Of a stretch of DNA of 64,000 nucleotides, positions 1 through 9,571 are shown in pieces (the stretch's first letter is position 1; every line of letters starts with the position of its first letter). The notes below the pieces were generated by a model, which saw nothing but the letters and a program-made list of their open reading frames with translations, was not told the DNA's origin and made no database searches. The position numbers and the translations under genes are program-made. Origin of the DNA: Grammothele lineata (taxonomy: Eukaryota; Basidiomycota; Agaricomycetes; Polyporales; Polyporaceae); contig NDFF03000100.1 in assembly GCA_002150815.3 (NCBI GenBank), forward strand, positions 1 to 64,000, read 5' to 3'.

Positions 1-180
1 GATGATCGAGTACCGAGGTATGTCTTCTTCAGCTTTCTCTGCTGTTTCTACTGTTTGTGCTTCGAACCTTTCCCCCTCTCGTTCCCACCCATGCTCTCAC
101 TCCGACTCAGGTCATGTTCCCAATATCCGCCAATGTCATGGGAGCTACAGCTTGCACAACGAGCTGCACGCGCCGATTGA
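1..180 (+). CDS. possible 3'-terminal exon of an upstream gene (partial)
   Basis: A reading can be made from base 1 to 17, a GTATGT...CTCAG intron at 18-110, then 111-180 ending at TGA 178-180. The second exon reads as an ordinary short C-terminus (MSWELQLAQRAARAD). No family is recognised. It could instead be chance, or leader sequence of the helicase gene that follows. The assignment rests only on the splice sites and an open frame. Confidence 0.25.
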   Translation, partial: DDRVPRYVFFSFLCCFYCLCFEPFPLSFPPMLSLRLRSCSQYPPMSWELQLAQRAARAD

Positions 181-303
181 AGGAGCTAGTAAATACAAAT
201 CAAATCTGTATGTATACTCTCAGACGTCTCGAATTTATATGTTCCCCTTGCACTAGTACACCCCCAAGATAGAGTGAATGATACATCTGATATGGTACAT
301 GTA

Positions 304-3300
304 ATGTCAGCTCTTATACAGAATCTACAGAAGTTGCAGAAGCTCGAAAAGCGTACGTTCACTAAGCCGAAAGGATGTACGATAAGCTCGAAGCGCCTCG
401 AAGCGCCGGAAGGTAAGGTGCGATTTTGCTGATGCCGGCGCTACGCACTCTGCCCGGGTCTACCTCGGCGTCATCGGCTCATACGGGAAGGACATTGCGG
501 AGAGTGCGAAGACAGACAAGGCCCGGATCCATGTCCGCGTGCAGTTCTTCGACGCCGAGGTCGAACTCATGGCGCTTCGCGGGGACCGCCTCGGGAATGG
601 CGGTGACGGAGGTGGACATCATGATTGGGCGCGCACATCATTCGCGCTGCTCGTCGATAACAGCGTGATGTACGAGAGCGTACGGCCTTTCCTGCACAAG
701 CTCCAGACGGTGGACTCGACGTCTATTCCTTTTGGGCGCTATATAGCCCCCGGGACCTCGCTCGAAGGCGTAGATGTGCGGCCGCCCAAGTACGCACTCG
801 CGCCGAGGTTCAAGTTCAAGCTCGCGTGTCTCGCACGGCCGGGGTTCCACACTAGGATTGCGGACTTGACCGTTGGTCTTCCCGGAGCTGTTGATCGTGC
901 GCGCCAGCAATTGAAGCAGTTCAGCGTGCTGGACCCCAGTCAGGTGGACGCGGTGGTGGATACTCTGACGAAGGAAGTTTCGTTGATCCAAGGGTGAGAG
1001 TCCATGTTCAGTCACGCACAAAGCAGCTAACAACGTATCGTGGACGTCGATTTCAAGGCCTCCTGGGACAGGCAAAGTGCACATATTCACCTATATCTCG
1101 TGGAACTCATTACTGAGCCATTTGATTTCAGAGTTACACAGCCAAAGAAATAGCCAGGGTCTTGTTCGCGAGCAGGATCAGGCCCATTGGTGTGTACCCT
1201 GCTGTTTTTTACACAGCGCTATTGTTTATTGGGTACTCAAATTTCCACAATGCAGTTCTTATCGCCTTTACGAATCACGCTCTCGACAACATGCTAGAGT
1301 CCGTCCTCGAGGCCGATATCACTCAGAAGGTTGTCCGACTCGGTACGCGCTCCACCAATGAGCGCATCGCTCAGTACACCCTCGATGCTCTCGAGAAGCG
1401 CGACAGTGCGACACGCCTCGATCGCTCAATGAAGCGCCAGTATGCTGCGATGAAGGAGCTCGAGGAAGACATGACGAAGACGATGACAGCCATCCGCCTC
1501 CCGCGCCTCGATTGGAATACGATTGAGGATTATCTGGACATCCACTTCCCCGAGCACGCAGATATGCTTCGCCAGCCGCCCTTTTGGATACAAGAGCTTG
1601 CGATGCTGATGTGGAATGAGGAGGACGCGTCCGGCAAGTTCGTGGAGCAGAAGGGGAAGAAGGGTAAAAAGAAGGCGGAGATCGTTGACGATTCAATAGC
1701 GCGCACGTTCTATGGTTTGTGGCGCGTCGGCATTGACATTGCATATATCCAGACCCCGCCTCCGCCTCCCCAAGAAGACAAGATAAAGGATAAAGGAAAA
1801 GCGAAGGGAATACCTCTGCCGCGAGGAACACCACTGGGTGGTGACGAAGACATCCCTCAGAATGATGGAAGGGTGGGCCCTCAGGACGGTCCCGAGGAGG
1901 TGACGGATACGACGACGTCGAACCAAGAGGAGCATGATTTGGATCAACAGACGCTGCTTCACAACCCTCCTGCGTTCTTCTATTCGCTCGGCTATGGCGA
2001 CCGTATGCCCGACGTTCCATCCAAGAACCGGAGCCTTACAGACTTGCTGAGATTAGCCAACATTTGGTCAATGTCGATGGCCGAGCGTACCCGTCTCACG
2101 CAGGAGTGGGAGAAACGGATCCGGTCTCACGCCTACGTATCCCAGCTACACCAGTATACGTCCCTCAAGCAGCAATACGCTGATGCATGCAAGGAATTCG
2201 AGGACATGAAGTACGAGGTAGGCGCAAACGATCAGCATTGCATCGCGGAACGGTCATTGATTTATTTTTGTAACAGAATCGCCGTCGTCTCCTCAGCGAA
2301 ACAGATCTCATTGCATGCACCACCACCGGTACGTTTTTCCCTCCCACGCAGAGGACTGGAACTGATATTATGTCCAGGCGCGGCGTCCTTAACATCACTG
2401 CTTGACGTACGCCTCGAATCTCATCTTTCGTTTCGATGCCCGAATCTGACGCGAAGTGTTGTAGAGCATCCGGCCAAAAGTACTAATGGTAGAGGAGGCT
2501 GGCCAAGTACTTGAAGCGCATATTCTTGCATCTTTGGTTCCGTCAGGTACGCGTCTTCTCGTCGATAGTACTGTGACGTGTCTCATGTTCTGGAGCATAG
2601 TCATGCACCTTATCTGTATTGGAGACCCACGTCAGCTTCGTCCAACGCTTGCCACATTCTGTAAGCCTATATGCTACCTCTAGAAACACTCCACTCATTG
2701 TAACCGTTTTAGCGTTGTCCATGGATAGCGCCGTAGGGAACGAGTTGTACAAATTTGACAGATCTTTGATGGAACGCCTCTCCGACTCCGACTACCCTAT
2801 GTCGCAGATCAACGTCCAGCGGAGAATGCGTCCTACGATCTCCCATTTCATTAGGTAAGGAAGATGATCGGAAGGTCATGGCGCGGTCTATTGATACTAC
2901 GCGTTTCATTAGAACGATTCTTTATCCGGCTCTCGAAGACAACGACGTAGTCAAAGAGTATCCTCGCGTTCAGGGTATGCAGAAGGATGTCTTTTTCCTC
3001 AACCACGTCAACAAGGAGAACGGAACGGAGGATTCTGTGTCCAAATTCAACATGTATGAGGTACGGGATAGCACATCCGATCGTGTCTGCTATCCTTGCT
3101 CAAAATTTTCCTCTAGGTCGAGATGATTCGCGACTTAGTTCTGTATTTCCTCCGCCAAGGCTCGTACAGTGGAGAAGGCGACATTGCGGTACTATGCGCG
3201 TATCTCGGTCAATTGCAAAAGGTTCGCGCGGCGCTTCGTGATCTCAAGATTGCCGTAGCCGTCGACGACCGCGATGCAGAACAGCTGGTACGCCAAGGGA

Positions 3301-4482
3301 TCGACGAGGACGTCGAGTTTGAAGAAGTGGTGGTGGCGAAGCATGTGAGATTCCCGCCACTACCGTCTTACTTCGAAGCTCACTTTCGTCTAGGTACGTC
3401 TCGGCACAGTCGACATATTCCAGGGGCAAGAAGCAAAAATCGTCATCGTCTCCCTCGTTCGTAATTCAGGCAGTATTGACACCGGCTCCGCGTCTATTGG
3501 CTTCCTCAAGGTATATAGTGTTAGCCTAGTCTCTACCCTCACGTCACTGAGACTTGAACCTGCAGAGCTCCAACCGAATCAACGTCGCTCTCTCGCGCGC
3601 GAAGCACGGGCTATATGTTCTCGGAAACGCGTCCAATCTGCGTAGGAACCCAACTTGGATGACCATCCTCGACGAGATGGAAAGCAGGGACCAGATTGGT
3701 CCTGCGCTCCCAATCATATGCCCTCGTCACCCAGACCAATTCAGCCTCATCTCGAAGCCCGGAGAGCTTCCAATGTGTGCGCCAGCCGGCGGCTGTCTCC
3801 TCCCTTGTGATGCGCGTCTTGCATGCGGCCACATGTGTCCATCTACAGTGAGTGTATGCGTTATGAATCTTCGCGAACGCCTGATTGACACATACGTCAG
3901 TGTCACGCCGCTCCGGATAATCATCGCAGTATGAAGTGCATGGCGGACTGCAACCGCACGCCGTGCCCCCGCAGGCACCCATGCTCAAAGCGTTGCTCTC
4001 AAGATTGCGGGAAATGCGAGTTCCCCGTGTACTATGTTCCTTTACCGTGCGGTCACATTGCTGAAAGAATCCCATGGTAAGCCCTGTATGCCCCCGTGCT
4101 CGTTGCAGTCGGCTGAGACCGGTTTGATAGTTATATGGTGGAGGAACTAGAAGCCTTCAAATGTAAGGTTCAAGTCCGCAAGGCGCTCCCCGGATGTGAA
4201 CACTCTGCAACTATGGCGTGTCATCGTGATCCTGGTTCCATTCGCTGCAAAGAGCCTTGCGGCGGCGCACTTCAGTGCTGCATGCGCGCCTGCAGGGCGC
4301 AGTGCGCGAGCTGCGAGGGCATCACCAGGGAACACACAGGGAAGTTGCTCGGCCGCATCGCCCGTACACACCACGTACCGCACCCTTGCGAGCGCACTCT
4401 CTATTGCGAACACAAGTGCGGACTAGATTGCTCTCAGGACCACGAGTGCAACATATCGTGCAAACAGGCCTGTCGTCAACAG
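304..4482 (+). pseudogene. ZNFX1/NF-X1-type SF1 RNA helicase, 5' part, interrupted by a transposon
   Basis: UPF1-like superfamily 1 helicase followed by NF-X1 zinc fingers; ZNFX1 relatives act in RNA surveillance and small-RNA pathways. Spliced in order, the sequence gives Walker A GPPGTGK (1058-1076), motif Ia AFTNHALDNML (about 1265), a helicase insertion with Lys-rich and acidic low complexity (1630-1930), motif II VLMVEEAGQ (about 2490), motif III ICIGDPRQLRP (about 2610), motif V VDIFQGQEAKIV (about 3405), motif VI NVALSRAKHGLYVLG (about 3575), then Cys/His-rich NF-X1 repeats (3720-4480). More than ten short introns have canonical borders and splice in frame. The family normally has several hundred residues before the helicase core, but only a short leader fits here (ATG 304), and a TTTT run at 424-427 shifts the frame between GKVRF and ADAGATHSARVYLGV. 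The gene is broken at 4483 by the transposon and resumes at 9572. Helicase identity is firm; the 5' end is not. Confidence 0.85.
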
Positions 4483-4511
4483 CATCAGGAAAACCCCCCC
4501 TAGCCAATTAG
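4483..4511 (+). repeat. left terminal inverted repeat of the Plavaka-like element
   Basis: It begins CATCAGGAAAACC and continues C-rich into AGCCAATTAG. It pairs with 9543-9571 at 26 of 29 positions. AG lies immediately outside. Confidence 0.88.
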
Positions 4512-4829
4512 CGCTAACTACATCCATTGAGTAGTATTAGCTGCTACTTGCGACTATTTCTGTGTAACGCTAGAGCCACCTTTGTAAACTAGTCAATTAG
4601 CGTGCAATAGTCCTAATTTCATGCTAATATCCAATGGCCAGTATCGATGAGGTCGCAATTAACTGGTGTGGCCCGCTAATTTGGCTCATCTTGCTCCTTG
4701 AATCTACTAGAGAATCCAATTTGATTATTTGAGCTATTACAGCTACAGGGTACACATCCAAAATATAACACAAAACAGTGCCGCCTTCGCCTCCACATCT
4801 GCCTCACGAAAAAGGTTGCATGAGCATAC

Positions 4830-5062
4830 ACATGACAGAGGTTGAAGGTCAAGACAGGACGCGCCCGCGCGCTCGTGTGTGCTCACCGCCGCGAGCGGAG
4901 AACGTCGAGTACTCGCGTGAGGGAAGGTCGAGTGTGTTGTACAAAAGTACACATGCCAGAGGTTGAAGGTGAAGACAGGACGCGCCTGCGCGCCCGTGTG
5001 TGCTCACATGGTACTACCCGCCGTGAGCGGAGGATGTCGATCAGTCGTGCGAGGGAGGGAGG
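4830..5062. repeat. 121-bp direct tandem repeat, two copies
   Basis: The copies start at about 4830 and 4951 with ACATG(A/C)CAGAGGTTGAAGGT and both contain the GACAGGACGCGCC and GTGTGTGCTCAC blocks. The second copy decays towards the end of the captured eIF4G fragment at 5070, so the duplication sits directly against the capture junction. Confidence 0.75.
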
Positions 5063-5069
5063 AGTTGGG

Positions 5070-5615
5070 CTGCAGCTTGAACAGCTCGCCGATGAACTTG
5101 ATGAGACCAAGACCTTGACGCTTCGCCTTCTGCGCGGCGTAGTACTCGTCTGAGTAGAGCGCGCTCTCGCCGTCCTTGCTCGCATCGGCGGCGTCCTCGG
5201 CGGCCTTGTCCTCGTTCGCCTTCGTCGCAGCAGCGGCGGCGGCCGTCGCCTCCTTCGGGACCCAACCACGTTCGAAGTCCTCCCGGCAGCGGTTGAGCAG
5301 GTACTTGCGGAACAGCTGGCCACCGGCAATGGGTTTGCCCTCCGCGTTCTTGATCCCGCCGTCATGGACGTTCGGGCTGATCTGCTCCATCGTCTTTCAG
5401 CACAGCCGCGCGTACATCTCCGACCACGTCGCCCCGTCCGTCGCCTTCTCGAAGACAAGCCGGATGACCTGGATCAGCATCCGGCCGTCCTTCTCCTTCT
5501 CCGACTTGTTCGTCCACGCGATGATCTGGTCCGAGATCGGGTCGAAGCGTTCCATGGTAAGCTTGTTGAGCAACGCCTTGACCTTCCAGTCCACGATCTT
5601 GGGCGAGTCCTGGTC
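5070..5615 (-). pseudogene. captured eIF4G MIF4G-domain fragment inside the transposon
   Basis: eIF4G is the scaffold of the eIF4F cap-binding complex, and its MIF4G (HEAT-like) domain binds eIF4A. Read on the minus strand, this stretch encodes about 182 codons of that domain's first part: KVKALLNKLTMERFD, SDQIIAWTNKSEKEKDGR, LIQVIRLVFEKATD, WSEMYARLC, then MEQISPNV, NAEGKPIAGGQLFRKYLLN, an Ala/Lys-rich stretch, and SDEYYAAQKAKRQGLGLIKF ending at FKLQ. One in-frame TGA (minus strand, about 5394-5396) falls where the family normally has Arg after YARLC. There is no start, no downstream eIF4A-binding remainder and no MA3 domain, so it is a fragment. It lies in the same orientation as the transposase. 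The similarity is strong; which genomic eIF4G copy was the donor is unknown. Confidence 0.85.
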
Positions 5616-6939
5616 TGGCGCCGCCGGCAAAGCGTCTGGTGGCGCACGTCCACGCATGCCCACGCTGGGCTGTTTAAGTGGGGTGTTTGAGATGATGGTT
5701 GCATCACATAGCCGAGGATGACAGTGAACTTACGAAACGTGCGGACGTCCGCAGGCTCCCGGAACACCGCAGGGAACCCACAGGCGATCGTCGTCCGGGG
5801 CACACAGGAGTTCATGCGCATCAGGCTGCAGGCGAGGGGGGAGGGCGATGGACGAAGTCCCCTGCTAACAGTCAGGGGCTAGCGTGCCCGAGTAGCAGGT
5901 ACGGACAGGGCTGAATGCGTAAGAAAATGCAAGGGTTGTGATGATTGAATATGAGAGAGAGGTGTGAAATATGTAGGAATACTCACCTGAAGCTATACAG
6001 AGCGTGATTTATCTGGATCTCCTAGCGGGACAGCTGAATCGGGCTGGTAGAGAGTCAAGACGGTATACTTTGGGGAATGCCCAGCGGAGTGGCAACGAGC
6101 CGTTGGGACTCGGAATTGGTGGCCCATGCACGTTGTGTGAGGTGAAACAGGCGGGGCGGCGAGACCATTGGCGTACATGTGATCATCGTACTGAGACCGT
6201 GTGTCGTGTCGTGACGCAGCTAGCTGCGGGGAGTAGCTGGCCAAGTAGCCTTCGAAGGTTGAATAGGATAGAAGCATGTTGAAACATGAGAACGCACCTA
6301 TAGCCATCATGGGCTTAACACGTCGTCCTAATCATGCCCTACACTGTCCCAATAATCTCCCGACACGGCTCCTGGTAGGGGCAGTATACTTCGGGGAATG
6401 CCCAACGGAGGCAATGAGCAGTCGGAAGTGCTTGGGCACGATTCCGGTACTTGGGTGGCTGGCATCCGCGCATGATATAACGTAGGCTCTCGGTGGGGTA
6501 CTAGAAAGGAAGTGAGAGGGTAGAACGTGATAGGGACTATCAATAGGATGCAGCGGGTGTGGTAGAGAGTAATGCTTGAGTCTAGCGTGCGTCGCGCACG
6601 CGCGCTCGCGATTGGGCGTCAAGCGTTCACATGCGTGCACGAGTTCCCGGTGGCGTCTCTGAAATTCGCACCTGGAATGAGTTTTTCGCAAGCTCTGAGG
6701 GGTGTGAGCTACTAAGGGACTATACAGTCAGGCTCTAAGGTACATTAATAGACTATAGAAATTGGTTTGGGGAGCTGGGGGAGCTTGCGTCGAGTGCGCC
6801 GGCAGCGATGACAAGAGATGATGGCCCGACCCCAGCTGTGGACTGGCGGTTCCGCGCGCCGCGCGTCTCTTGCTCGGACGGCGCAATGCCACTATACCAT
6901 CACAAACAACATGCTGAGGTGAGTAATAAAGGTGAATAT
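5616..6939. other. transposon interior without a recognisable gene
   Basis: No supported coding region. A short imperfect direct repeat, GGTATACTTTGGGGAATGCC at about 6062 and GTATACTTCGGGGAATGCCC at about 6382, lies about 320 bp apart. The 3' end of the transposase adjoins on the right. Confidence 0.5.
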
Positions 6940-8318
6940 TCAAAAGGCTATCATATACATGTGTAGATCACTGAACGAATTGAGCCAGAAGTGCTCCGAG
7001 CTGTCCAAAGCTGTACTACTCGTCCATTCCCGTGGGATGAGGCCTACACAGGCTGGGAATAGATGGCAGCTACGACGGATTTTGCTGACTTCAACCACAG
7101 TCGCGAGCCGATCGCCTTGCCCATTGCGGCATCGCGAGACTTTGTAGAGGCCGTGCACAGGATCTGGCTGAGTGAACGCCGTGAACCATTCAATATACGC
7201 AAGATGTCCCGGCGCTATCACATTCGGGAAGAGCTCCAATCGCGCCTTCTTGGGCAGCGCGAAAATCAGCCTAATACGGCCAACGCGATATCCTGTAGGC
7301 ATGTAAGTGAATCTGCCTAGAGATTACTTGATAATAAACGTACCTTTGACACCGGCCGCACCTCCCGGACCTTCATTCACAAGAACTGTGTCGAATCGTG
7401 CAGGCACTGATCTGCCCTGGCTGTCGACTCGTCCAGGACGGGCATGCGCGGCATCATGAGTGGCTTCCATGATGCCAAGCCGTTGCGCATCCTCGAGGAC
7501 GAACTTGACCTTGTGCCAGACTGGTATCCTGGAGAATGGGAGGAATACGCCGTGAGAATCTCTCTCGACTTCGGCGGGGGTGAGCGAAGGGTTTCGGTAT
7601 GCGACGATGAAGCGCGCAAGCGCGTCGCGAAGAAACTGAGCGCCATAGTCATTAGAGGCCACGTCAAAACGGAGGGCCTTGACTGTAGGCCACTTCGTGA
7701 GCGTGATGGACGTGTAAGCAGGAGACGGCGGAGGTGGTTGAGGGACGCTATTGCCTGGTGACGACGCCCGGCGCCGGCTCCGAGTCTGTTGGGCCTGAGA
7801 GCGCTTCAGACGCCATGATATGTAGGCACCATGCCGGAGGATCTTCTCGCGACGTTCGAGCCACAGCGTCATCTGCGGAAACTCGTCCTTATGATTAGTT
7901 GCACGATAAGCGTCCTTGGCAAACTCGATGTGAAGTCGTTCTGTATACTGGGTATCGTAGTTGTCCGTCGTGCCGAAGAGTTTTATCGAGTTGATGTAGT
8001 GGTCGAGTGAATGGAGTTTTGGAAGCTTGAAGTGGCCCCGAATGCCCAAGTCGGTAAATATTGACTTGTTTGCGTGAAACTGTTCCAGCGCACGTCGAAG
8101 GAGTTGTAGGGTATCGGAGGTGTGAGCGGGGTACAGGGAGAGATAGACGAAGTCTAACATCGCGCGCACCGCGCGGACAAGTCGGACAGGCGATAGCCCC
8201 CCTGGGAGCGGAAGCCCAATCACGAGACCTAGAACAAACCGACATATGTCCGCATGCTCTTTTCCGGTAACGCGCTGGAGTGTGGTGATGCCTTTGAGGA
8301 AGAGGTGGATCGTAATAG
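6940..8318 (-). pseudogene. Plavaka-type transposase, C-terminal part, 5'-truncated
   Basis: Two minus-strand exons (8318-7344 and 7292-6940) joined by a canonical 51-nt intron. Family hallmarks: FLKGITTLQRVTGKEHADI, AMLDFVYLSLYPAHT, FHANKSIFTDLGIRGHFKLP, KLHSLDHYINSIKLFGTTDNY, YTERLHIEFAKDAYRATNHK, then VSKIRRSCHLFP near the end. These match the C-terminal portion of basidiomycete Plavaka (CACTA) transposases. The zinc-finger N-terminus and catalytic middle are missing: homology stops at 8318, the base before the palindrome. From there to the right terminal repeat only about 300 bp of non-palindromic sequence remain. Confidence 0.88.
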
Positions 8319-8411
8319 TTCAGTATCGATTGTGCATCCAAATTGGATGCCAACCAGTACTAACTCTGCACCCTGCCAACGGATGCATCCATCAAGTGGA
8401 GTGATCCTATC

Positions 8412-8493
8412 AAAAAGCGACGCAAATTGACGGATTCGAACATGCGCACAGCAGCAGGTAAGTCAGGAGATTATCCAACTGAGCTATGGAGGC
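8412..8493 (-). repeat. tRNA-derived Pol III-like unit, left arm (SINE head)
   Basis: On the minus strand it starts GCCTCCATAGCTCAGTTGG (box A-like TAGCTCAGTTGG), then GTTCGAATCC (box B), and ends with five T residues at 8416-8412. The acceptor and T stems do not pair, so it is not a functional tRNA. It resembles a tRNA-related SINE head or small Pol III gene. Confidence 0.6.
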
Positions 8494-9058
8494 GTTCCTG
8501 TGTACAAATGTAGATAGAATATAGCACTATGTTACCTGGGCCCTTGGACACATTGTCTGGCCCGTATCTCGACCGTTTCTGAACGCGCCAACGCGCGAAT
8601 AGACCCGTTGGAAAGGTAATTAAAAGGGCTTTAAAACGCGCCCTCTCGCGCAAAAATCGGACCACAGACGGCGAAGTTAGGTCATGTTCTCCTCCTGCCT
8701 CTGCATGCATTGGTGATCTAACCGGACTAATTTTGATTGGGGCGATGCCAAACTTCTGTATTATCACTTTTAAAGCTATGAATACATGTAGATGCTATTA
8801 CCTGAGGAGCTTTGCGCTGAGTTGCATCACTACACGTCCTCATGTCCCATCATGCAGGAGGAGAACATGACCTAACTTCGCCGTCTGTGGTCCGATTTTT
8901 GCGCGAGAGGGCGCGTTTTAAAGCCCTTTTAATTACCTTTCCAACGGGTCTATTCGCGCGTTGGCGCGTTCAGAAACGGTCGAGATACGGGCCAGACAAT
9001 GTGTCCAAGGGCCCAGGTAACATAGTGTTATATTCTATCTACATTTGTACACAGGAAC

Positions 9059-9140
9059 GCCTCCATAGCTCAGTTGGATAATCTCCTGACTTACCTGCTG
9101 CTGTGCGCATGTTCGAATCCGTCAATTTGCGTCGCTTTTT
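9059..9140 (+). repeat. tRNA-derived Pol III-like unit, right arm (SINE head)
   Basis: Mirror copy of the left-arm unit: box A-like at 9066-9077, box B-like around 9110-9120, TTTTT terminator at 9136-9140. The cloverleaf is degenerate. Confidence 0.6.
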
Positions 9141-9542
9141 GATAGGATCACTCCACTTGATGGATGCATCCGTTGGCAGGGTGCAGAGTTAGTACTGGTT
9201 GGCATCCAATTTGGATGCACAATCAGTACTGAAGCTGCTCGTGTATGAGAGACAAGTATCGACTGATTCAAGACTAATTCGTCTCTTGAAGCGTGCATGT
9301 GAGTGCAATGATGCTGCTTATTGACTGCTACAATCCGCTATTTGATCTGCATGGGCGCAAACTGTCAGGTAATCTATTCGTTAAGGATGCTATATACAGT
9401 GTGTTTATGCCACTAATTGGCTGCTATTCGCATTCGCATTTGCACTATTTCTGTCAATGGCGAGGGTAACCTTTATACCCCAGCCAATTGGCGGAAATAC
9501 AGCTAATGAGCTACTATTACAGACAATAGTCAGTAAGTAGTA

Positions 9543-9571
9543 CTATTTGGCTTGGGGCGGTTTTCCTGATG
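9543..9571 (-). repeat. right terminal inverted repeat of the Plavaka-like element
   Basis: Reverse complement of the left terminus at 26 of 29 positions. The AG at 9572-9573 matches the AG at 4481-4482. Confidence 0.88.

Larger units (their letters stand above)
8319..9233. repeat. large near-perfect palindrome (380-bp arms, 155-bp loop)
   Basis: The left arm 8319-8698 is the reverse complement of 8854-9233 except for a few bases (for example near 8328 and 8525). The spacer 8699-8853 is unique. Each arm carries a tRNA-like unit directed outward. No target duplication is evident at its edges. Mirrored open frames (8471-8767 and 8842-9081) are simply the same arm read twice. Confidence 0.92.
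4483..9571 (-). mobile_element. Plavaka-like (CACTA-type) DNA transposon inserted in the helicase gene
   Basis: The 5089-bp insertion has terminal inverted repeats of 29 bp, matching at 26 positions (4483-4511 and 9543-9571), beginning CATCAGGAAAACC. It is flanked by AG on both sides (4481-4482 and 9572-9573). Removing the element and one AG joins the two zinc-finger halves in frame (...RQQ|CVHHKC...), which defines the ends and a 2-bp target duplication. Subterminal AGCCAAT/ATTGGCT motifs recur near both ends, as in CACTA elements. Contents from left: a 121-bp tandem repeat, a captured eIF4G fragment, non-coding filler, the 3' part of a Plavaka transposase on the minus strand, a large palindrome, and the right end. 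Without the transposase N-terminus it is probably non-autonomous. Confidence 0.88.

Noticed and set aside
8471..9081. Matching 98- and 79-codon open frames on opposite strands
   Set aside because: They are the two arms of one palindrome; no family resemblance and no codon bias.
9059..9140. A true tRNA gene
   Set aside because: Box A and box B are present but the acceptor and T stems do not pair, and the same unit recurs inverted at 8412-8493; better explained as a SINE-like head.
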